Source of the DNA: Methylovulum miyakonense HT12
Lineage (GTDB): Bacteria; Pseudomonadota; Gammaproteobacteria; Methylococcales; Methylomonadaceae
DNA: 64,000 bases
Reading direction: 5' to 3'
NCBI RefSeq assembly: GCF_000384075.1
Contig: NZ_KB913025.1
Span: forward strand, 4,623,144-4,687,143
Under the pieces are notes generated by a model. That model was not told where the DNA came from. It made no database searches and worked only from the letters and a program-made list of their open reading frames with translations. Position numbers and translations under genes: made by a program. This document shows positions 1-7,869 of the stretch, in pieces (the first letter of the stretch is position 1; each line of letters starts with the position of its first letter).

Positions 1-1
1 T

Positions 2-151
2 GCCACGCATCGCACTGGTAACGCTGGCAGCGTGCGTTGCGGACTGCCAAAACCGTACCGGATCGTGCCGCCGCCGTCGCAATACCATCTGGGATATAAA
101 TGCGGGCAGGCGCACCGTCAGCCCAACGCAACTGCCGGATGGGTGGCATAA
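2..151 (+). CDS. possible 3' end of an upstream gene, product unknown
   Basis: Frame 2 is open from the first base of the window for 49 codons and ends with TAA at 149-151. The residues are rich in Pro, Tyr and Cys (for example VPPPSQYHLGYKC). This could be the C-terminus of a secreted or surface protein, or simply a chance open frame. I recognise no family and the start lies outside the window. Confidence 0.25.
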   Translation, partial: ATHRTGNAGSVRCGLPKPYRIVPPPSQYHLGYKCGQAHRQPNATAGWVA

Positions 152-337
152 CAGCGGGCTGCACTGACTAACTGTTTGATGGTGACTGAGGTTTCCATCC
201 GCCCGTTTTACCAAAAGGCCTCAAAACACGTATTGGGCCTTTATCTTCCCCATCAGTTTTGCAAATCCACATCGCATTGCTCCAAGCGCAGCAATTCTTT
301 TGGTTCATTGCTTCAAAAGCGGCGATTTTTCCTCCGC

Positions 338-357
338 ATTGCCGCTAGTGCGGCATC
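338..357 (+). promoter_or_regulatory. predicted SfnR-type upstream activator site (porin)
   Basis: ATTGCCGC, four bases, then GCGGCATC form an imperfect inverted repeat centred about 58 bp upstream of the -24 GG of the sigma-54 promoter. The same half-site with the same 4-base spacer occurs at 2936-2955 ahead of the FMN reductase operon. Bacterial enhancer-binding proteins bind dyad sites in this position range. Assigning it to SfnR is inference. Confidence 0.55.
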
Positions 358-404
358 AATAATAAAAACAGATAAATTGTCATTAATAAACAATTAGTTA
401 TAAA

Positions 405-420
405 TGGCATAAGCTTTGCT
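405..420 (+). promoter_or_regulatory. sigma-54 (-24/-12) promoter for the porin
   Basis: TGGCATAAGCTTTGCT contains the invariant GG (406-407) and GC (418-419) separated by exactly ten bases, in TGGCA and TTTGC contexts close to the RpoN consensus. A start near 431 would leave a leader of roughly 90 bases before the porin start at 524. Confidence 0.7.
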
Positions 421-523
421 CTGAAAGGGTTCAGGCGCAACGCGTTTGTCTTTCCTAGAATCCCCTTAGGGCAAACCCAACGGACGTCGCCGATATCTGA
501 AAATATTTTAATTGGAGCTTCAA

Positions 524-1891
524 ATGTATAGAGAATTGTTTCCTCCCAAAAATTACCGGCGTATAAATTTATGGCGATTGCAGAAGGTGTCGTTATTGGC
601 GCTAGCGAGTACGGTGTCGCCTGGTGTATTGGCCCTGAATACCGGAACGGATCTGAACCTGTCTTTAAAACCTATTGCCGGCGGTATGGCCGGCGCGGCT
701 TATACCCGACCGCAAGAAGTTTCCGCCGCATTGTTTGGCAACCCGGCCACCTTGACCCAGTTTAAAGGCTTTAATTTTGGCTTGGGCGCGGCGCTTCTTG
801 AACCTGTAGTCGACAATTATCAAAGCAACAACGGATTTACTAACCATTCCCCCAGCTTGGCGCAGAATTACATTGCGCCGGATGTCGCACTCAGCGGAGA
901 AGTCTTGCCCGGCTTTGTGGTGGGCGGCGGTGTCGCGCTTGATTCGGGCTTAGGCGCGGATTACCGCACCCATCCCATCAATGGCGGGGCCGGGCTTGGA
1001 CTGGGTGGCGCCGGTGCCGGTGGCGCGGCGACATTACCTTTGGTTGTGGAATTGCTGTCATTTAGTGCCAACGTGGGGGCGGCTTATGAAGTGACGCCAG
1101 ATTTGTCATTAGGGGCGGCTTTGACGGTAGGGTTTGGTTTGGGCCAATTCGGAACTACCGGGAATACGAGCGGGCTCGGCGGGTTGTCGGGTGATTTTGG
1201 GGGGACTACGTCCAGCGTACATAATATTTCGCTCCGTGGTTCATTGGGTGCAACTTACCAGCTCACCGATGATGTGAAGCTAGGTGTTTCGGTCAAGTCC
1301 CCTTTGCAATACCACTACCATAACGTATTGTCGACTACAGTAGGCGGCGGTCAGGAATACCAAAGCGTAAAGCTCGATCAACCCTTGGAGGTCACCTGGG
1401 GCATAGCAGCCAATGCAACGCCTAACTTGCTATTGGAGGCGGATGTCGCCTGGAAAAACTGGTCGCAATCTTCACTGTATAAGGACGTCTATGATGACCA
1501 GTTCCTGGCTATGCTGGGTGGCCAATATAGCCTTGGAAAATGGCAGCTCCGCTCGGGTTACAGTTATGCCTCGGAGATACTTCGCAATAATCCGAACGGC
1601 ACTGTTGGCGGCTTTTCAGGACTGGGGACGCTGCCGCTTGATACCAATGTCCCCGGGGTTCTTAACAGCAATGATTTGATTAAGGTCGTACAAACGACTT
1701 TAGGCCCGGTCGTCTGGGAGCATACCGCCACGGCAGGTCTAGGATATGCCTTTACACCCCAGTTTAGGCTGGATGCGTTTGCCGCCTATGCTTTTGAAGG
1801 CACAGCAAGCCGCAGCACACTGGCTTTGGGAGATTATCATGTCACCAGTAGCGAATGGGCCTTGGGTGCGGGCGCGAATTTCAAATTTTAA
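524..1891 (+). CDS. FadL/OMPP1-family outer-membrane transport protein
   Basis: Predicted long-chain or hydrophobic-compound porin of the FadL/TodX family. I chose the ATG at 524, preceded by GGAG at 514-517, over an upstream TTG. The N-terminus has a basic stretch and a hydrophobic signal segment ending near SPGVLA. The mature start keeps the family hallmark of a small-residue segment with GNPATL shortly after it (residues about 70-75). The rest is Gly-rich with alternating beta-barrel patterning and ends in Phe (NFKF), as barrel proteins usually do. FadL proteins take hydrophobic substrates across the outer membrane. The sigma-54 promoter and the inverted repeat shared with the sulfone operon suggest it serves organosulfur uptake rather than fatty-acid uptake; that substrate is inferred. 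Confidence 0.85.
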   Translation: MYRELFPPKNYRRINLWRLQKVSLLALASTVSPGVLALNTGTDLNLSLKPIAGGMAGAAYTRPQEVSAALFGNPATLTQFKGFNFGLGAALLEPVVDNYQSNNGFTNHSPSLAQNYIAPDVALSGEVLPGFVVGGGVALDSGLGADYRTHPINGGAGLGLGGAGAGGAATLPLVVELLSFSANVGAAYEVTPDLSLGAALTVGFGLGQFGTTGNTSGLGGLSGDFGGTTSSVHNISLRGSLGATYQLTDDVKLGVSVKSPLQYHYHNVLSTTVGGGQEYQSVKLDQPLEVTWGIAANATPNLLLEADVAWKNWSQSSLYKDVYDDQFLAMLGGQYSLGKWQLRSGYSYASEILRNNPNGTVGGFSGLGTLPLDTNVPGVLNSNDLIKVVQTTLGPVVWEHTATAGLGYAFTPQFRLDAFAAYAFEGTASRSTLALGDYHVTSSEWALGAGANFKF

Positions 1892-1899
1892 CGGAGGGA

Positions 1900-1931
1900 T
1901 GCCGAATAATCCGCGCTAGGATTATTCGGCA
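1900..1931. terminator. bidirectional terminator-like hairpin
   Basis: A perfect 13-bp stem (TGCCGAATAATCC with its complement) and a 6-base loop sit between the convergent porin and amidohydrolase genes. No T-run follows on either strand, so it may need assistance or act as an mRNA end-stabiliser. Confidence 0.6.
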
Positions 1932-1946
1932 AATCCGGTCTACCAG

Positions 1947-2794
1947 TTAAACCCGCAATAAGTGTTTCGCATTTTGATATAACACCCGATCCAACACCTC
2001 CTCGTGCAAACCGAGCCGTAGAAAGTCCTCTAGCGTTTGCCCCATCGCCCGGAACGGGTACGAGCTGCCAAACAGCAGTTGCCCCTTCATAAAACCGTTG
2101 GCCGCTTCCACATACAAGCTTCCGCCCGGCAGAAAAATATACATGTCCGGGACGACGTAAACGTTTTCATAGCGAAACGCGACGCCGATCATTTCGTTCA
2201 CATACGGATAAAAACCGTGGTAGCAGACGATAGGCAAACCTGAAAAAGCCCTGGCCACCTTGCCGACGGCGACCGGATTGGCATATTCCAAATTCGGCGT
2301 GGTCGGCCCTGACATTAAAAACACCGGCACATCCAGTTGTTTGCAGGCGTCATAAATCGGGTAGAGCGACGGATCATCGGCCTGAATGGGCGGCGCGCCG
2401 AATCCGGGTTCTATGTTAATTCCCCTCAATCCCAGCGTGTTCACGGCCTTTTCAATTTCTTTGGCGATGCCACGGCTATCCAGCGCTTGCGGGTTGACCG
2501 AGGCGATGCCGATCAGCTCCGGGTGCGGCGCGGTAATGTCCCGGAGGTTTCGTTAGGGATTGTGATGTCGGGCGTATCGCGGCCCACGACGACCGCATGG
2601 CGGATACCCACCTCGCGGATTTCCTCGATAAACCCATCCAGGGTATGCGAACGGACAAAGTGATCGTCCTGTTTGGAGCCCAAGCGGCGGTTAAGCCATT
2701 TGGCGGTTTCATATCCGGGGGTTGCCGGCGTTGCGCCATAAAAATCATGTAGAAACGCAGGTCGGCTGCGCATATCGATTATCGGTCTGGACAT
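1947..2794 (-). pseudogene. amidohydrolase-2 family metal-dependent hydrolase, frameshifted
   Basis: Two open frames on the minus strand make one TIM-barrel amidohydrolase-like protein. The N-terminal part begins at 2794 (MSRPIIDMRSRPAFL) and stops early after a nonsense tail (PRRTRS). The C-terminal part reads through GLRGINIEPGFG and LLFGSSYPF to the stop at 1947. Supplying one base near 2545-2548 restores continuous sequence (NETLRDITAPHPELIGIASVNP), so the break is a single-base deletion or a sequencing error. The family hydrolyses or decarboxylates small organic acids with a metal centre; the substrate is unknown. It is divergent from the sulfone operon and shares its control region, so it may once have served the same pathway. 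Confidence 0.8.
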
Positions 2795-2935
2795 CTTGTC
2801 AATTCTCGGCTTTGGCTAATGTATTGAAGCGATCTTCGCTTCGGCTGGTGTGCTAGCCACAGAAGCAGCAGATATTGTGCCAAATGGCCAGGAGCGGCCT
2901 GAATCCTGGGGTTGCCAGATGCTTGTCCAACCACG

Positions 2936-2955
2936 ATTGCCGCTACAGCGGCAAT
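2936..2955 (+). promoter_or_regulatory. predicted SfnR-type upstream activator site (operon)
   Basis: ATTGCCGC-TACA-GCGGCAAT is a perfect inverted repeat, and including flanking bases the arms reach 11 bp (2934-2944 and 2947-2957). Its centre is about 92 bp upstream of the -24 GG, typical for an enhancer-binding-protein site. The porin promoter carries the same half-site and spacing. Confidence 0.65.
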
Positions 2956-3035
2956 CGTTGTAATCCGCTGCTGCAACAACGGCATCCAAACCGATAAGGC
3001 CATCATTAATCATTTTAAAAACAATGAGTTGAAAG

Positions 3036-3052
3036 TTGGCATGGTCGGTGCT
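3036..3052 (+). promoter_or_regulatory. sigma-54 (-24/-12) promoter of the organosulfur operon
   Basis: TTGGCATGGTCGGTGCT has GG at 3038-3039 and GC at 3050-3051 with the required ten-base interval. Transcription would begin near 3062, about 58 bases before the FMN reductase start. This agrees with the sigma-54 activator gene at the far end of the cluster. Confidence 0.75.
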
Positions 3053-3119
3053 AAAGCTTAAGCACAGTACCCATGCTTTGCAGGCATTGGGATTTTTCAA
3101 CCGTACAAAGGCAATCAAC

Positions 3120-3698
3120 ATGAGTACATTAAAAGTCGTGGTTGTTTCAGGCAATCTAGGGCTACCGTCTAAGACGCTCGTATTGGCCGGGCAAATCGTC
3201 GATGCAATCAAGCAGCAAGCTTACCAACAAGCTTGTATTGAAGTAATAACCCACAGCTTGGCTGATCTGAGCCCGGTTTTCGGACTTGCCCGTCATCCTG
3301 GGGAGCTGGGCGATATTGGCAAAGCCGTGCTGGATTCTATCGGCTCGGCCGACATCCTGGTAGCGGTCACACCAGTTTACAAGGGTTCCTACACCGGCCT
3401 ATTCAAGCATGTGTTTGATTTTCTGGATGTGAAGGCGCTGAACGAACTGCCGGTGATTCTTGGCGCCACTGGCGGCGGGGAAAAGCATGCCCTGATTATC
3501 GAACATCAACTGCGGCCGCTGTTTGGCTTCTTCGGTGCGCAAACCGTCCCTTCCGGCATCTACGCCACCGAACAGAACTATGACGGCTCACGCTTTAGCG
3601 ATGCCATCGTCAATGAACGTATCCATGCGGCAGCGCGCCAAGCCGTTGCGGCGGCGCTTATCCGGGCGGATCAAACCCAATTATCTGAAGTAGCTTAA
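3120..3698 (+). CDS. msuE: NAD(P)H-dependent FMN reductase (MsuE/SsuE type)
   Basis: A flavodoxin-fold FMN reductase of 192 residues that would supply reduced FMN to the two-component monooxygenases downstream. The start at 3120 gives the family opening LKVVVVSGNLGLPSKT, in which the early Ser/Thr loop binds the FMN phosphate; AAAGG at 3107-3111 precedes it. Later segments VAVTPVYKGSYTGLFKHVFDFL and LGATGGGEKHAL match the flavin-binding and NAD(P)H-side loops of SsuE/MsuE proteins. A longer in-frame reading from 3036 is rejected because it runs through the sigma-54 transcript start. It is the first gene of the operon, 10 bases ahead of the next. MsuE, SsuE and SfnE cannot be told apart from sequence alone. 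Confidence 0.85.
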   Translation: MSTLKVVVVSGNLGLPSKTLVLAGQIVDAIKQQAYQQACIEVITHSLADLSPVFGLARHPGELGDIGKAVLDSIGSADILVAVTPVYKGSYTGLFKHVFDFLDVKALNELPVILGATGGGEKHALIIEHQLRPLFGFFGAQTVPSGIYATEQNYDGSRFSDAIVNERIHAAARQAVAAALIRADQTQLSEVA

Positions 3699-3708
3699 GG
3701 AGAGCATC

Positions 3709-4890
3709 ATGTCTGTACACGATTACGAAAAAATCCGTTCCGAAATTCGCGCCCTGGTTGACGAGGTCATCCGGCCTAATGCCGAACAAACCGACCAGGG
3801 CGTTTTCCCGCGGGAGAACCTTGAAGCCTTGGGCCGGGCGGGCTGGAATGGCGTGCTGATTCCGAAGGAATACGGCGGCCTGGGTCTGGACCATGTCGCC
3901 TTTTCGATCGTGGCCGAAGAAATCGGCCGCGCCTGCGCCTCCACCGGCCTGGTTTATGTGATGCACACCGGTGCGGCGCAGACCATCAACTTATTCGGCA
4001 ACCACGACCAAAAAGAACGTTGGCTGAAGCCTGCCCGCGACGGTTTGATCGGCACCTATTCGACCAGCGAAAAAGCCTCGGGCGGGCACTGGTGGTTCAA
4101 CTTCAGCGAAGCTTCCCGTGGCAGCGACAATAACTATCTGCTCAATGCGGAAAAATCCTTTACCACCAGCGCCGGGCAAGCGGATTACTACATTTTTCAA
4201 ACCCGTTCGCCGGGCGCCAAAGGCCCTACCGATATTAGCTTTTTCATCGTCGATTCCAAACTGGAGGGCATCACGCATGGCACCTGGGAAGCGCTCGGGG
4301 TGCGCGGCAACCACAGCGGGCCGATCACCTACAAAGAGGTGAATGTGAAAAGCATCGACCGCCTGGGCGACGAAGGCCAGGGTAAAGACATTGTTTACCA
4401 CGGTGTGTCCCCCGTGTATCTGGTTGGTCTGGGCTCTGTTTGGCACGGTGTGGCCAGGGCGGCACTGGAAAAAGCCGCCGACCACCTGACTGGCACCATC
4501 CACCGCGATTTCAACCGCAAACTGTCCGACTACCAAGTGCTGCGCCAGCAATTGGGCGAGTCCAAGGTGTTGGTCGAAAGCCTGCGCCCCTGGCAGCACG
4601 AGCTGGCGCGGCAATTGGACCAATTGCAGGCCGCCAGCCAGCCGCAAGGGCAAATCCTGCTGCCATTGACCGAATTCAAGGTGCATGCGGCGGAAGTCGC
4701 CAATATCTCGGCGCGCAACGCCCTGGATGTCAGCGGCGGTTACGGTTACAAGAAAGGCCCGATCGAACGCATCTTCCGTGATGCCCGTGCCGGCATCGGT
4801 ATGGGGCCATCGAACAATATCGCCCGCGAATGGATTGGTAAGGCACTGGTGGGATTGCCGCTGGAGCTGTTCGAGGCCGGCGGAGAATAG
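3709..4890 (+). CDS. acyl-CoA dehydrogenase-fold flavoprotein (SfnC-like)
   Basis: A 393-residue protein of the acyl-CoA dehydrogenase/DszC superfamily. It has the N-terminal helical domain (GVLIPKEYGGLGLD at about 48-61), a middle beta domain (GTYSTSEKASGGHWWF), and a C-terminal helical domain with SARNALDVSGGYGYKKGPIE and RIFRDARAG, the flavin and tetramer contact region. AAGGAG precedes the ATG. Genes of this family sit in sulfone clusters under the name sfnC; the exact reaction is not established. It could act with reduced flavin from the upstream reductase on a sulfur substrate. A 118-base gap follows before the OsmC gene. Confidence 0.75.
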   Translation: MSVHDYEKIRSEIRALVDEVIRPNAEQTDQGVFPRENLEALGRAGWNGVLIPKEYGGLGLDHVAFSIVAEEIGRACASTGLVYVMHTGAAQTINLFGNHDQKERWLKPARDGLIGTYSTSEKASGGHWWFNFSEASRGSDNNYLLNAEKSFTTSAGQADYYIFQTRSPGAKGPTDISFFIVDSKLEGITHGTWEALGVRGNHSGPITYKEVNVKSIDRLGDEGQGKDIVYHGVSPVYLVGLGSVWHGVARAALEKAADHLTGTIHRDFNRKLSDYQVLRQQLGESKVLVESLRPWQHELARQLDQLQAASQPQGQILLPLTEFKVHAAEVANISARNALDVSGGYGYKKGPIERIFRDARAGIGMGPSNNIAREWIGKALVGLPLELFEAGGE

Positions 4891-5008
4891 GCTCCGAAAA
4901 GGCCGTCCCGTTTTGTAAATATTTGGAACAATTCAATTTGACGAACCGATCGCAAAGCCATCCTTATTTAGATTGGGTAGCTTCAACATCAATGCTATGG
5001 AAATCCAC

Positions 5009-5551
5009 ATGTCACAGAAAGATTTGAAAGCCGCATTAGAAAACACCATTGCCGCCTTGCAAGAAAATCCGGCGAGCGCCCGTCTGGTTTTTAAGGCAAA
5101 GACCCGCTGGCTCGATGGCGTGCGTTGCGCCGCCCAAGTGCGGGATTTTCCGCCGCTGATCATTGACGAACCCCCGGAATTGGGTGGGGGTGACGCGGGT
5201 GCAAACCCCGTCGAGCTGATCCTGGCCGCGCTCGGCACCTGCCAGGAAATCGTCTACGCAGCGTACGCCGCCGTGCTGGGCATCCCTTTGGAGGCGGTCG
5301 AGGTGAGCGCCAAGGGCTATCTGGATCTGCATGGCCTGTTCGGCTTGAAAGAGGTGCACTCCGGTTTCCAGAAAATCAGTTTTGAAACCACATTGAAGAG
5401 CCCTGCGGCGCCGGAAACGATCAGCCAACTGGTTGCGGCCGTGGAAGCGCACTGCCCCGTGCTCGATACCTTGACCCGGCCAGTCGAGGTGGCCGGTACG
5501 GTCACGCTCAATGGAACACCGCTTAACTTCCCCGCACGCCATGCCGCATAA
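5009..5551 (+). CDS. OsmC/Ohr-family thiol peroxidase-like protein
   Basis: A 180-residue OsmC-fold protein. The family's two redox cysteines are visible in ALGTCQEIVYAAYAAVLGI and VEAHCPVLDTLTRP, so a thiol-dependent peroxidase chemistry is plausible. I chose the ATG at 5009 because GGAA at 4999-5002 is well spaced; an ATG at 4997 and a TTG at 4973 have poorer sites. OsmC-like genes recur in sulfonate and sulfone clusters, where they may remove organic peroxides or persulfides made by the flavin monooxygenases; this role is inferred. It is followed 11 bases later by sfnG. Confidence 0.8.
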   Translation: MSQKDLKAALENTIAALQENPASARLVFKAKTRWLDGVRCAAQVRDFPPLIIDEPPELGGGDAGANPVELILAALGTCQEIVYAAYAAVLGIPLEAVEVSAKGYLDLHGLFGLKEVHSGFQKISFETTLKSPAAPETISQLVAAVEAHCPVLDTLTRPVEVAGTVTLNGTPLNFPARHAA

Positions 5552-5562
5552 GGAAAAATCAA

Positions 5563-6669
5563 ATGAGCCAATCACATCAAAGCAACAACCCAATCAAGTT
5601 TGCCTATTGGGTGCCCAACGTCAGTGGCGGCCTGCTTATCAGTAAAATCGAGCAACGCACCAGTTGGGATATTGACTATAACCGCAAGCTTGCGCAAATA
5701 GCCGAGCAAAGCGGCTTTGACTACGCCCTCAGCCAGATCCGTTTCACCGCGGGTTACGGGGCGGAATACCAGCACGAATCGGTGTCTTTCTCCCATGCCT
5801 TGTTGGCGGCGACCCAGAAACTACGGGTTATTGCGGCTATTTTGCCGGGGCCTTGGCACCCGGCTGTCGTCGCCAAGCAAATTGCTACCATTGACCACCT
5901 GACGGGAGGCCGCATCGCCGTCAACATCGTCAGTGGTTGGTTTAAAACTGAATTTACCGCGATCGGCGAGCCGTGGCTGGAGCATGACGAACGTTATCGT
6001 CGTTCAGAAGAATTCATCCGCGCACTGAAAGGCATTTGGACGCAGGACGATTTCAGCTTTTCCGGCGATTTCTACCGTTTCCACAATTTCACATTAAAGC
6101 CTAAGCCTTTACAACAACCGCATCCGGAAATATTTCAGGGCGGTAGCTCCCGGGCGGCGCGCGATATGGCGGCCCGGGTCTCGGATTGGTACTTCACTAA
6201 CGGCAATACGCTGGAAGGCATTAAAGCGCAAGTTGACGATATCCGCGCTAAGGCTGCCAAAGGCGGCCATTCGGTCAAGATTGGCATCAATGCTTTCGTT
6301 ATAGCCCGAAATACCGAAGCTGAAGCCCAAGCGGTGTTGAATGAAATTATTGACAAAGCAGACACGAAAGCGGTCAACGCTTTTGGACATGAGGCCAAGC
6401 AAGCAGGAAAAGCATCCCCGGAAGGTGACGGTAATTGGGCCAAGTCAACATTCGAAGATTTGGTGCAATATAACGACGGCTTTAAAACCAATCTGATCGG
6501 GACACCCAGACAAATTGCCGAGCGTATTGTGGCGTTAAAAGCGGTGGGTGTGGACTTGGTCCTGACGGGCTTTTTACATTTCCAGGAAGAAGTCGAATAT
6601 TTCGGGAAGCATGTTTTGCCCTTAGTACGCGAACTGGAATCACGGCAAACTGACAAAGTGGCTGCATAA
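5563..6669 (+). CDS. sfnG: dimethylsulfone monooxygenase, reduced-FMN dependent
   Basis: A 368-residue luciferase-like (LLM) TIM-barrel flavin monooxygenase. SfnG cleaves dimethylsulfone to methanesulfinate and formaldehyde with FMNH2 and O2. The N-terminus FAYWVPNVSGGLLISKIEQRT and the segment DYNRKLAQIAEQSGFDYAL are characteristic of SfnG rather than SsuD. Further LLM motifs are GRIAVNIVSGWFKTEF, EHDERYRRSEEF and PEIFQGGSSRAARDMAA. AAGGAAA precedes the ATG. The stop TAA overlaps the next ATG by one base (TAATG), indicating translational coupling to the SfnB-type gene. Confidence 0.88.
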   Translation: MSQSHQSNNPIKFAYWVPNVSGGLLISKIEQRTSWDIDYNRKLAQIAEQSGFDYALSQIRFTAGYGAEYQHESVSFSHALLAATQKLRVIAAILPGPWHPAVVAKQIATIDHLTGGRIAVNIVSGWFKTEFTAIGEPWLEHDERYRRSEEFIRALKGIWTQDDFSFSGDFYRFHNFTLKPKPLQQPHPEIFQGGSSRAARDMAARVSDWYFTNGNTLEGIKAQVDDIRAKAAKGGHSVKIGINAFVIARNTEAEAQAVLNEIIDKADTKAVNAFGHEAKQAGKASPEGDGNWAKSTFEDLVQYNDGFKTNLIGTPRQIAERIVALKAVGVDLVLTGFLHFQEEVEYFGKHVLPLVRELESRQTDKVAA

Positions 6670-7862
6670 TGGGCGTGGTTAATCCTATCAAACAGGCCCA
6701 ATTAAAGGCCCAATCGTTGTTCGGCAAGGCCGAACAATTAGCGGCGGAGTTTGCGGCCACCGCAGTGGAACGGGATAAACGTGGCGGCACGGCCAAAAAT
6801 GAACGCGACAGCCTGCGTAAAAGCGGCCTATTAAACCTCATCATTCCGGTTGAATATGGTGGGCACGGCCTAGATTGGCACGATACGCTACAGATTGTGC
6901 GTATTATTTCCAGGACCGATAGTTCGGTAGGACATTTGTTTGGTTTCCAGCATTTGTTGTTGGCGACTATCCGGCTGTTCGGGGGCCAATGGCCGCATTA
7001 TTACCGTGAAACGGTTAAAAATAACTGGTTTTGGGGAAACACCCTCAATCCTCTCGATACTCGCGCCAGAATCAGTGCTGACGGCAAAGACTGGTTGGTG
7101 CATGGCACCAAAAGCTTTTGTTCCGGCGCCACGGATTCCGATCACTTGATCGTATCGGCCTTGTCGGAGACTGACGGCAAATTAGTCATAGCAGCCATTC
7201 CAAGTAATCGCACAGGCATCCAGATCCATTCGGATTGGGACAATATGGGGCAACGCCAGACCGACAGCGGTACTGTGGATTTTCATGGGGTGCGGATTTA
7301 TGACCATGAAATTTTACGTGAGCCTGGCCCTCTAGGTAGTGTGTTTGCCACCTTGCGTCCGCTGCTTGCACAGCTGATCCTAACCAATATTTACTTAGGC
7401 ATAGGCGAAGGCGCTTTGGCGGAAGCGATAGGTTATACCCGCAGCCAGTCGCGGGCTTGGTTTTTGTCCGGCGTGGAAAGTGCGACCCGCGACCCTTATG
7501 TGCTCAAAAAGTACGGTGAATTTTGGGTTGACCTTAATGCGGCCGCACTGTCGACCGATCATGCCGCCAGTTTACTGGACGCCGCTTGGCGTCAGGAAAA
7601 TGCACTCACCGAGGCGGAGCGCGGCAGTGTCGCTGTTGCGAGCGCGACGGCCAAAGTCTTGGCCACCCGGGCCGGGTTAGACGTGACACAACGCTTGTTT
7701 GAAGTCACCGGCGCACGGGCCACCAGCGCCAAAGGAGGTTTTGACCGCTATTGGCGCAATCTGAGAACCCATTCGCTGCATGATCCGGTGGATTATAAGC
7801 TGCTTGATCTTGGCGAATGGGTGTTGAATGCCAAATTACCCGCGCCGAGTTTTTACTCCTAA
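6669..7862 (+). CDS. SfnB/MsuC-type DszC-family flavin monooxygenase
   Basis: A 397-residue acyl-CoA-dehydrogenase-fold oxygenase related to DszC. Recognisable blocks are LLNLIIPVEYGGHGLDWHD, SSVGHLFGFQHLLLATIRLFG, VHGTKSFCSGATDSDHLIVSA, and the C-terminal TRAGLDVTQRLFEVTGARATS with FDRYWRNLRTHSLHDPVDYK. The catalytic Glu of true acyl-CoA dehydrogenases is not evident, as expected for DszC-like oxygenases. In this operon it most plausibly oxidises methanesulfinate to methanesulfonate (MsuC role) or has the poorly defined SfnB role in sulfur acquisition; sequence reading cannot decide. It overlaps sfnG by one base. Confidence 0.8.
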   Translation: MGVVNPIKQAQLKAQSLFGKAEQLAAEFAATAVERDKRGGTAKNERDSLRKSGLLNLIIPVEYGGHGLDWHDTLQIVRIISRTDSSVGHLFGFQHLLLATIRLFGGQWPHYYRETVKNNWFWGNTLNPLDTRARISADGKDWLVHGTKSFCSGATDSDHLIVSALSETDGKLVIAAIPSNRTGIQIHSDWDNMGQRQTDSGTVDFHGVRIYDHEILREPGPLGSVFATLRPLLAQLILTNIYLGIGEGALAEAIGYTRSQSRAWFLSGVESATRDPYVLKKYGEFWVDLNAAALSTDHAASLLDAAWRQENALTEAERGSVAVASATAKVLATRAGLDVTQRLFEVTGARATSAKGGFDRYWRNLRTHSLHDPVDYKLLDLGEWVLNAKLPAPSFYS

Positions 7863-7869
7863 GGACTCT

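Larger units (their letters stand above)
152..523. other. regulatory intergenic region before the FadL porin
   Basis: No convincing gene lies here; a 73-codon frame at 176-397 has no family resemblance and no good ribosome site. The segment holds an inverted repeat at 338-357 and a sigma-54 type promoter at 405-420, both described separately. A half-site GCGGCGAT at 319-326 lies just upstream of the inverted repeat. Confidence 0.6.
2795..3119. other. divergent control region of the organosulfur operon
   Basis: This region lies between the amidohydrolase and the FMN reductase and has no gene of its own. It contains an imperfect-spacer dyad GAAGCGA-TCT-TCGCTTC at 2826-2842, a perfect 11-bp inverted repeat at 2934-2957, and a sigma-54 promoter at 3036-3052. 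The dyad at 2826-2842 is close to the amidohydrolase start and could be an operator for that gene; this is inference. Confidence 0.65.

Noticed and set aside
176..397. 73-codon frame before the porin
   Set aside because: It overlaps the sigma-54 promoter region and the predicted operator, shows no family features and has no convincing ribosome site.
3991..4686. 231-codon antisense frame inside the acyl-CoA dehydrogenase-like gene
   Set aside because: It mirrors the codon bias of a clearly conserved plus-strand gene and has no recognisable domain.
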